This document shows, in pieces, positions 55,100 to 64,000 of a stretch of 64,000 nucleotides of DNA (the first letter of the stretch is position 1; each line of letters opens with the position of its first letter). This DNA comes from Apoda limacodes (taxonomy: Eukaryota > Arthropoda > Insecta > Lepidoptera > Limacodidae): the NCBI GenBank assembly GCA_946406115.1, contig OX291550.1:30480722-30544721 (forward strand), in the 5' to 3' direction. A program made the translations under genes and the position numbers. The notes under the pieces were generated by a model. It was not told the DNA's origin. It did no database searches and saw only the letters and a list, made by a program, of their open reading frames with translations.

Positions 55100-56905
55100 T
55101 CTACTATAGATCCTTCTGTTATGTTCTACCAAACGCACTTTTGCACATTCTACTTTCATCTAAATGAAGTTTAGTAATAACAACCAGAGGTCCTTTTATA
55201 TAGCTTATTATGTAATCAAAACGATGGTGTAGTTGTTTTTGTTAGGAATACTATTGGACATTCTATGAAAGAAATTTTGTTGGTAGGAGCCTCCAGTTTG
55301 GAGGTCAGTATACTTAATTGCACTGTCATTTGCATATACCGTCCACCTGCAGGAAAAAACCCTGACCAGTTTATTAGTTCATTAGACAAGTATTTGAATT
55401 CAGTCAACTTAAAGGAAAATGTTATTATTATTGGCGATATAAACATAAACATAATTGAAGGAAATAATGACAAAAATTCAGATTTTTATCTTGACATGAT
55501 AGCCTCTCACAGCCTTCTACCAGGTCAGAAATTTGATACTAGAATAAATAGTTGTATAGACCATGTAATCACAAACCTGAACCCAGCACTATATAAACCG
55601 ACAGTTGCTGTATTAGATACCACAGTTACTGATCATAAAAAGACACTTATAAATTTAGAAACTATACCAAAAACAGTAGTGGCCCCAAAAACAAAGACAA
55701 TTATCGATTATCCCAATACATTAATATGACCCAAAAAAAGTCTAATTATGACCCAAATTTTATGACCATTACAGACCCAAACATACTGACAAATAACCTA
55801 ATAACACTTATAGCAGATTCATTATATACAAATACCATAACCAAAAACGTTTCTAGTAATAAAAGGATAATAAAACCCTGGGTAACTCCTGGAGTTTTAA
55901 AATGCATAAAACATAGAAACAAATTACAAAAACAGTTACAACTTGATGCCTCCAACGAAACAATTGGAAAAAGTAATAAATAAACGACTTGTATCATACT
56001 TAAACACCTTGAATATACTTTCTAAATTCCAATATGGTTTTCGTGAAGGTGTGAGCACAGAGGAAGCCATTCAAGATCTAACACAAGACGTAGTAAAATT
56101 TATGGATGATGACAAAGAACTTTGTGTATATTTTTAGATTTACAAAAAGCGTTCGATAGTGTTTACTTTCCAATTCTATTACAGAAACTGGAAAAAAATG
56201 GTATAAGAGGCGCATTTCTCACCTTACTACCTACATGACCGGACGCACAACGTTAAAATTGACTGTAACACACATAATACTGATCAATTCACAACCAACT
56301 ACGTAATTCTGCAGGGGTGGCCTACACTCTTCCTTATTTATATTAACGACTTGACTGTTTACTCTTACGCAGATGATACTGCACTATTACTCCATGGAAA
56401 CTACTGGAATGAAACTTTTTCTCAAGCTGAATTGGGGCTCCAAACAGTTATTAAATGGCTTCAGACCAATCAACTTTCCCTTAACTTAACCAAAGCTAAG
56501 TATATTACTTGCAGCCGGACCCAGGATTAACGCTTACTGCCCATAAATGTGACATAACCAACCCTATAATGTGTAACTGTATAAAAATTGTCAGATGTGA
56601 AAACATAAAATATCTAGGTGTAATTCTGGACAAAAATCTTTCATGGTATCCACAATTAAAGTCAGTCGCAAACCGATCCAGAAAACTAATTTGGATACAT
56701 CTGCGGAACATGTACAAGCCGACACACAACTAATAAAATATATTTATACGACTCTTGTCCAATTAATCATCTTATTTGGAACTTTGAAGACAAAATTCTT
56801 AAGTATACAAAGTGCCCAAAGATACATATTAAAAATAATGCTTAAGAAAAAAAAACTATATAGTACTTCGAAATTATATAAAGACGCAAATCTTTTGTCG
56901 GTTTG
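55100..56905 (+). pseudogene. Jockey-superfamily LINE ORF2, internally deleted
   Basis: Same family as the minus-strand LINE at 32-40 kb. Endonuclease: NDGVVVFVRNTIGH, ICIYRPPAGKNPDQFISSLD, then IIIGDININII (GDIN motif) and KFDTRINSCIDHVITNLNP. The linker (IIKPWVTPGVLKCIKHRNKL) jumps near 55960 directly to RT fingers (LEKVINKRLVSYLNTLNILS, KFQYGFREGVSTEEA), so several hundred bases present in the 33.6-34.0 kb copy are missing. RT: DLQKAFDSVYFPILLQKLEK, SYADDTALLLHG (intact YADD), YLGVILDKNLSWYPQL. Multiple frameshifts at 56.2-56.5 kb. Dead copy. Confidence 0.88.
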
Positions 56906-59900
56906 ACAGTTGTATATATTACGGTGTATCCTCAAAGTACATAAAACTTACAAACTTAAGCAAACTACTCAAAATAAACGTATGCGATAGTAGTTAAAAA
57001 CATTAAAACAAAAACAACATTTGCCTCAAAACAATTTTACTACCAAACAATTACCATGTATAATAAAATAAATAAATAAATTGAAATCTTCGAGTACAAT
57101 TATATAGAATGTAAAATAAAGTCACGACATGGCTAAAAACATTAAATTATGTACAAACCGAAAATTTGCTTATGTCTATAATTTGAACAATATCATACCA
57201 CATTTTATATTTATATATAAAGTACCTATAATACGTAGCAGTAAACATCTTACATATATTTATTATATAAAATAAAATCACTATTAATGCTACCAAAAAC
57301 AATATGCCTACTAACTAAAACATTATTATTACAGTAAGAATATAATACTAATTGCTTATTTATTAGCATTAAAACTAACAGATTTTATAAAAATATTCTT
57401 ATTTCTTTAACATTTTAAAACTTATAATCTTAATATTATACTCAGTAACCTTTATATAACTCGCCTTACTTGTAATATGTAACTAATGATGCAGCCACTA
57501 TTAGTGTGTATCTACCTACATTTAAAAGATAACTTAAATTAGTTGCATAGAAGTTTTCTGCTATGGTTGTAATGTATACAATTATTATAGGATGAAATGT
57601 ATTAAATACTATTATTACAATTTACATATTTTAAATCTGCTGGAAATGGCGAACTAGCCTAACAAAGGTTTTCGAACTTAACTGGGAAGTCCCGTAACTT
57701 GTAATCACAAATTTGTAGTTTACATTTTTAATTTAAATTTTTTATGTGTATCTTTGGCGTATTATAATAATCTCAATTTTATATATTCAATTGAAGGCAC
57801 TTGTGTAAAATTTACAAAAAAAAAATTGTGTATTTTACTAAAGGGGATGATATGTACTCTTGTACTTTCTGGAGTCTTTTCTTTAGTAAACCTATCAAAT
57901 GTAGTTTAGTAAGAACAATCAGAGGCTGTAACAGAATTTTTCTGTTACAGAGTTTATTTCGAAAAACGTGTGTATGGTTGTACTATATACTTTAATAGTT
58001 ACTTCAAATTTAACCAAAGTACAAAACTTTGTGCTTATTAAAATAAGCACTTCTCAGTATTTTGAACAGACAGTACTCTCATTGTACCCTTTTTTTTAAA
58101 AAATTAGGTCAGGAATGTTTATTGCTCTTTGTACCCAGAGGTACGAAGTGTACACGAACTTATGTTTATATTAAGATTGGTGCCCTCATGTGGGATTCGT
58201 TCCTGTTCTATTACACACTTGCATAACGCTTATATGACAAAATGGTGTGAACCTTACGCTACGCTAGCACACATAGTAATGAATTTACCATGTTATAGCT
58301 ATGTCTTTTCTACAAATTCAAACCTTATATAAATAGAGTTGTTTTTCTGTGCGGTGGTGTTGACCATATCAGTGGTAAATATTGTTTATATTTGGAGGAA
58401 CGGAGGAAAGAAGGGTACAGGGGTGTATTAAGCTAGGCGGCAGCTTAAAACAAGGCCTTATTGTTCTCAAAATATTTCCTTTGTTTGTAGACGAGTTAGG
58501 GAAGAGAAGGGGGTGAGGCGTATAACAGCGGATAGACCAATTTATACTGGCTGTAAAATTGAGAACGTTGGAATTACCACACGTATATGTCTTCTGTTTC
58601 AAATGTGTTGGATTGTAATGTTGTGATTGTAAGGACTACATTTGCTTACGTTTTCATGGTGACATGATTTTCTGGCGGGCTTTTATATAAACAAAGATCG
58701 CAGCCAGAATTTAATATTGAACTCGGAAACAAAGAATTTACTTGTATGATGTTCAGTATTTTTCCATGGCATTACAGTGGGGATTGACTCCAAAGGCTTT
58801 GTGGAAGATTGAGAAGAGAACTTCTAGAGAGAGATTGTCAGACTATCGTTGAGTTTAGACGTCTAGTATAATACGGGAAATTGTCAAGCTATCGGAGAGC
58901 TTGTACGTTAAGCAATTAGAACAATCAGCCTGTCCGTCAAGGCTTGAAAAGTGTCTTAAATTGTGAAAAAAAAAATCTTAAAAGTTGTGTAAGTTACACA
59001 AATCATATTATTAATAACTAAAAGTTTAATTTATTTTCCAGAGGTAGGAAATATTTATTTTTTTATTTAGATTTAATTCTATTTATAAGAGCTTCAAAAT
59101 CCCCATTTTTCCGGGTGATTTCCTGAAACACAAGGATTTTGTCTTTCTTTGTCTAATTCTTCAGAAATGAAAGAATTTAGCTGTTTTTAATTAATTTTGT
59201 TGTCTAATAGATTGTGAGGAGAACTAGGTAACCTAGACTTTCTAAGTCTGGCTATTATTTCAGCTGGTCTTATTTTTATTGAAAAATTATGTAGAACGAA
59301 GGGCAATATTTCTCGATTTTCTTTTATGTAAAGGAGCGTGCGTAAATTCTGTGAAATTTTTGAGACTTATGTGTGTTTAAATTTATTTTTTGTTAATCTT
59401 TACTTTTAAAATTAACGTAACTGAAATATATAAGCTAAATAATACTTTTAGCAAATGTTCCTCAATTTTAACTGAGATGTTACACAAACAATTTAATCTA
59501 CAGCTCAGCCTAATTTTTGTTCTTTTAAGATTCTACCTTGTCTTCATCAACCATTTCTATAAGAATTGAATTTTGAACTGAGTTAAATTTATAATTGTCA
59601 CTGAAAAACTAAAAGTTCCACAATTACATATCTAAACAGCGAGAAATCTAAATTACTACTCAATTTTATACTACGGAGGAGTGACAATTTAGTTTTAGTT
59701 TCAAATAAACGAAAGAATCTAAATCGATAACAAAGGTAGGTATTATGAAAGCCATTTATGAGCTCTGCGATAATGTCATTTTTGCCCTAGAAAATTGCTA
59801 AAGTACTAAATTAAAACTACACATCACAACATCAGTTTCACACACCAAAATCTGTGTGTTCAATGAAGTTTGAGTCGGAAGGAAAATCTAGAAAGATTTT

Positions 59901-60780
59901 CGCGGACGGTCCTTCGCTACAGATTCACGGCATACTATATCTGGACTAAGTCTAGATAAACATTGAGGATACACTCTGGAAATGGTTCTTGGTATTTTTG
60001 GACCTGCGGTTTATGCAGCATCAAATACTTAAACGAGGAGGTCTTATTATAACGAGGCAACCAAATTCCTAGAGTACACTTAATCTGCAACCAAAATTTA
60101 TAGTTTACCTAAAATAAATCCTAAAACTAGGATTCCTGCAGGATTGATTGGTTGTAAGAAAGTTGATTTGATACTAGTATGTGCTTAAAGAGAATTAAAT
60201 GAAAGATCGGACACATAGACTTATTTCTAGTATGGAGAGATAGAGATAATATGTCTAGATTATTTAGCGCTGCTAGCTGGTTCTGATGAGGAAGTCTTGT
60301 CTTCTAACTTCCAAAGAGTTTGGTAATATGGAGTGCTGGTGTGACCAAACAAGTTTCGGTTAGGGTAAAAACTTCTATATCTAGTTATAACTAGATATAT
60401 CTTAATATATAAATCGCTTAGATCTTATTTCATGTCCACAATAAGAAGAACACAAGATGGTTTTGGGGCGTTTGCTGGTTCCTGTTTCGACGTGTTGACT
60501 TCGTGTTATGTTAAATATCCTAAATTTAAATATATATTTTTATATTATTTTTTATATTATTTATATATATATATATATTTATCAAACTACAACAATTCCT
60601 TCCCTAAACCTTTAATTTTTTTTAACGCGTCGCGAGTGTTATAATTCACTTTTATGGACTTTGAAAGTGAGTGGAAAAGACATTAAATAGTGTGAAGGCT
60701 GCAGTGTTATTCATGCGGGAACCCTGATGTCTACCACTTCCTGATGACGGCCGAGGATCTTGAGACTTGTTTATTCCTGA
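56906..60780. other. Long gene-free stretch
   Basis: Nearly 4 kb of AT-rich sequence without a supported gene. Frames such as 57801-57995, 58129-58332 and 58369-58602 show no motif or good splice sites. A degenerate frame near 59863 (MKFESEGKSRKIFADGPS) has in-frame stops. A 22-bp perfect palindrome lies at 60377-60398. Confidence 0.55.
60377..60398. repeat. 22-bp perfect palindrome
   Basis: Symmetric sequence with half-site atatctagtta and no spacer. Could be a dimeric protein-binding site or chance in AT-rich DNA. Confidence 0.8.
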
Positions 60781-60794
60781 CCATGTACTTATAG

Positions 60795-61100
60795 GTCGGT
60801 GGTGGCCGAGGGGTTTAAATTTCACTTCACGTCCTAAGCGGCGGAGGTTGGAACCCCGGGTCGGCGTGTACCAATAAGTCTTTTCTTAATTTCTCAAGTA
60901 CACTGATTTATTTATTCACCGCACTGGCTTTTCGGTAAAGAAAAACATCGTGAGGAAACCTACATACGTCAAAAAAAAAAGACGTATGTGAACTCCACAA
61001 TCCGCACTGCGCTCGCGTCTGGACTATGGCCCAAATCACTCTCGCTTATGAGGGTAGGCCGTGCCCCAACAGTGGGGACGTATGAAGGCTGGCAAGTATG
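60795..61100 (+). repeat. tRNA-derived SINE, near complete
   Basis: The tRNA-like head has an A-box 'tggccgagggg' (60803-60813) and a B-box 'ggttggaaccc' (60846-60856, one mismatch from consensus). The body holds 'cttttcggtaaagaaaaaca', 'atcgtgaggaaacctacata', 'ctatggcccaaatcactctc' and 'gtaggccgtgccccaac'. This is a common lepidopteran SINE layout. Confidence 0.85.
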
Positions 61101-61166
61101 TACGAGGTTCCAGCTGAAGGAAAAATGCGGTTCTTTAGATTTTAGATTTGCTTCACTATATTTGCT

Positions 61167-61600
61167 GGTAGCGATTACTAAACCATCATATTAAAGTATT
61201 CTATGAAAACATATCGTAGATATCACTGCAGGTACTAGTAAGCTAAACGTAAAATACAGGTAAATAATAAAGAAGGATATATAAATAACATTTACGAAAT
61301 ATGTTTGTTGATTTTGGTTTCGTAATATTTACTCAACTGTGTCTTTGTTTCAAACAAATGTCCAGTAGCAATCACTAAGCCAACATAGGGAACTTGCGGT
61401 AAAAGTGATATCGTACATATTATTAAAGATACCAGTTAATTAAATGTAGAATACTGGTAATTAAAACAAAATGATATATTAACTTATATAAAAAACTTAT
61501 ATAATGATATATTACTGGTAAATAAAACAAGAGATTATAATAGAAGTTGCAAAGCAAAAATATGTTTGAGGTTTGTGTTTCGTTGTTTTAACTAAATCTT
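61167..61600. repeat. Degenerate tandem duplication of about 200 bp
   Basis: Two consecutive diverged copies (about 61167-61368 and 61369-61600), each with 'agtagc(g/a)at(t/c)actaa', then 'atatcgta', 'tagaatac(t/a)ggtaa'-like text and a closing 'atatgtttg...tttcgt'. Indels are frequent. Confidence 0.55.
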
Positions 61601-62340
61601 TAGTTGCAATCGCAATATTATCATGATAAAACTAAATTTCAACCTCAACCACTTCGGTTTTGTAAATCCAACTCCTGGTTTTTGTATTAGTTACTAAAAT
61701 TTCTTCGTAAATCTGCCATCCCATGCGAGTTCCGTAATTTTTTTTAGTGCGGTACGGTGATAAACTCACCAATTATCACGTTTGTGGGACGGAATACCAA
61801 TGGTGAAACGTTGACGGTATGCACATACGTTAGAAACACCTCTGACCACCCTTTCGGATTATGTGTGACAAGTTGATTGAGTAAAATAGTGGGAATCACA
61901 CAAACTGTTTTCATTGCCATATTCAATTTAGACAGGAGTTCGAACAAAATAAAGCATTTTATTTTTGTATTAAAATTACTAAAAGAAAAATATTCTCAAA
62001 ATAGATATAAAAATTAATGCGGTTACAGTTAGAATTGGGATTAACTATTCTGACCTCCAAAACACACTTCGACACCCTAAGCTCTCTTACCAAAAAAAAT
62101 ATACTAAAAATCAAAAAACGAAAGATGTGCCAAAAAAAGAAAGTTTAAAATTACAATGGTTCTAGCTGTTTTAGTCATGATTGCACTTTAAATTGTATCC
62201 AAGAACCAAATGTAGTAAATGATCAATAAATCTTAGTGAGCTAATTTATGAACTATTACTACCTAAATAAACAACTATGTACAAAATGTAGTCATGATAC
62301 CAAATAAATTACAATAATCTCTCCTCATAATCATCTTATA
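61601..62340. other. No recognisable gene
   Basis: AT-rich. The frame 61744-61947 (minus) has no motif. Confidence 0.55.
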
Positions 62341-62349
62341 AGCCCTTCT

Positions 62350-62424
62350 CGCTCGACTCCCGGACACTGCAGCTACTCGACTCCCAGACACCACAGCTGC
62401 TTGACTCCCGGACACTGCAGCCGC
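62350..62424 (-). repeat. 24-bp tandem repeat at RTE LINE end, 3 copies
   Basis: Three copies of a 24-bp unit containing 'gactcccggacactgcag'. It lies at the end of the minus-strand RTE element, where such elements normally carry a short simple-repeat tail, and stays in its reading frame (8 codons per unit, AAVSGSR-like). Confidence 0.85.
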
Positions 62425-62429
62425 TCGAC

Positions 62430-63300
62430 CCGATCTCCATTTCGTCACGCCGGATTAACAAAAAACCTGCGTTTGTTGTGTTTGAAGTTATTTATCCTCC
62501 TCGTAGGTATCTTTTTTACAATTTTTCGTTTCAGCTGGAACACTGAACCGCGCCCATCGGCTTCCTGCTGCTGCTTACCAGGTTGTCTGTCCAACTTGTA
62601 CGAGCTTCCGATCTCTGGTGGCCACTCGAGAACCTTTATCGGTTTGACGAGCGATGTGGCCTGCCTCGTGCCATTTTAGATTGCTAATTGTTTGATCTCT
62701 GTTGATAACTTTAGTTTTTTAGCGAATTTTCTCGTTTCGGATTTTATCGCGCAAAAAAAACACCAAGCATAGCTCTTTCTACAGCTCGCTGGGTGGCTCT
62801 TAGCTTGTTTAAGAGGCCAACAGTAAAGAGTTTATCCAAATTCATTTTTTAGCCAACCTGTTGGGAAACTCTACTCAGATCTCCGAGCTTCATGTCTAGG
62901 CCTTCCAGCGATTCTGCCATGACCACTATGTCGTCGGCAAATCGAAGGTGAGTGATGTACCTACTCGCTATTTATGTTGACGGATACTTCACACTTCAGA
63001 AGCTCAAACACATCTTCCAACGCAGTTCTAGATAGTTTCGGAAAAATAACGTCTCCCTGCCTCACACCTTTCTGCAGATGGATTGGTTTTGTGTTCTGGT
63101 CTTGTAGTTGGACAGACATCGTGGCTCTGTTATAAAACCACTTCAGCACTTCGATCTTCCGATATTTAACACTTTTATACAATTTCGAACCAAAACTTGG
63201 CGGGACCGAGTTCATGTGCTCCATAGTTGAGTGCTCGTCGAAATCAGAGGCAGTCGGTGATGAAATCCCAAAGCATACGCAAAAAAGTCGAAAGGAAGGT
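62430..63300 (-). pseudogene. RTE-type LINE, RT and C-terminus, degenerate
   Basis: Minus strand, in order: IEVLKWFYNRATMSVQLQDQ, KPIHLQKGVRQGDVIFPKLS (RQGDVIxPKL is an RTE hallmark), then RFADDIVVMAESLEGLDMKL with intact FADD, KLRATQRAVERAMLGVFF, then LKWHEAGHIARQTDKGSR and AAGSRWARF. The GHIAR motif and these neighbours define the RTE C-terminus. At least two frameshifts and a stop. 5'-truncated near 63.3 kb. Confidence 0.88.
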
Positions 63301-64000
63301 AAAAAATGGGTTTTAGAAAGGAAATTTATGACTGTCGAAAGCGAACAGGAATTTATTAAAACTGAGAAGACGTGATCAATACAAAACTACTCACAAATTT
63401 TAATAAAAGGATTTTTGAAATAGTATGAGTTTTATTTTTTAACCTTATAAGCAATTAGTTGAATAAATGCTCAAAGAAGTTTTTTTGCTTGTCGTTAATT
63501 GTTTTAGTGAACATTTTACAATATTAAGTATAGCGTAAAACTTTAGGAGTTCATTTACTATGTTTGGGTCAACAATGATTTATCTAGAGTAATATAATTT
63601 TAGATGATAATAAGATGTTAAATATTTTACATTTTAACGTTAACAATGATTAGTTTGGTATCATTTGCTTTAGATAAATAGCTAGATGTAAAAAAAAATA
63701 TATATAAGTACATTAAAATGGGGTCTAATTTGATGATCATTTACTATTTTTGGCAGTAAAAAGTTTTGATTTGACGTTATATTATACTATGTCTGGTAAT
63801 AAGTTAAACATAGGCCGATGGAAATTAAGAAAAAGACAATTGTTGTACCGGGCTCTAACCTGCGCCACTCAGGACGCAAAGTGATGTCGAATATCTTTAT
63901 GGCAAACTGTCGTTTGCCTATACGTCCTTCTTGTCTAAGTCACGGGTCTCTTGGGTCTCAAGCTAGCTTAGTAGAATTAGTTACTCGCGCTTGACTACAG
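63301..64000. other. No recognisable gene
   Basis: AT-rich to about 63800, then somewhat GC-richer to the window edge. The last 200 bp could be the start of another repeat or exon, but the window ends before this can be judged. Confidence 0.5.

Overview
This window looks like AT-rich nuclear DNA of an insect, almost certainly a moth or butterfly (Lepidoptera). The evidence is the repeat content: several interspersed families I recognise from lepidopteran genomes (the 'aatcggccaagtgcgag' repeat that ends in 'tacggaaccctaaa', the 'ccgccctaaatt(c/t)ggttatcggcg' repeat, tRNA-derived SINEs), Jockey-, CR1- and RTE-type non-LTR retrotransposons, a BEL/Pao element and a mariner. There are no bacterial-type genes, operons or CRISPR arrays, and I found no convincing rRNA or tRNA gene. 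No search tools were available, so family names rest on recognised motifs.

Layout. 0-5.4 kb: a microsatellite, a 34-bp minisatellite, a possible two-exon minus-strand gene (3.17-3.74 kb) and LINE scraps. 5.9-8.5 kb: a decayed minus-strand LINE. 9.3-10.6 kb: a mariner with uninterrupted transposase. 10.7-13.1 kb: a LINE scrap and a repeat. 13.1-13.7 kb: a 45-bp minisatellite open on both strands. 13.9-27.4 kb: a predicted four-exon minus-strand gene for a roughly 209-aa secreted Cys-rich protein, whose introns hold a hAT element, nested repeats, an R2/R4-like LINE tail and another LINE. 27.4-32.3 kb: gene-poor with small repeats. 32.3-39.9 kb: a minus-strand LINE with ORF1 and ORF2, split inside ORF1 by about 3.6 kb that includes a plus-strand Jockey. 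40.1-42.8 kb: a CR1-like LINE containing a hairpin repeat and ending at a BEL/Pao element (42.8-48.5 kb, minus strand) that has lost its reverse transcriptase. 48.9-53.4 kb: nested Jockey ends and a dispersed duplication. 54-64 kb: SINEs, a LINE related to the 32-39 kb copy, a long gene-free stretch and an RTE-type LINE end.

The genes do not form a pathway: this is a transposon-rich region with two candidate host genes. The four-exon model is the most valuable prediction because splice sites, reading phases, GC-rich exons in AT-rich DNA and a signal peptide all agree. I could not assign it to a family. The mariner is the only element that looks coding-competent; nearly all others are truncated, frameshifted or internally deleted.
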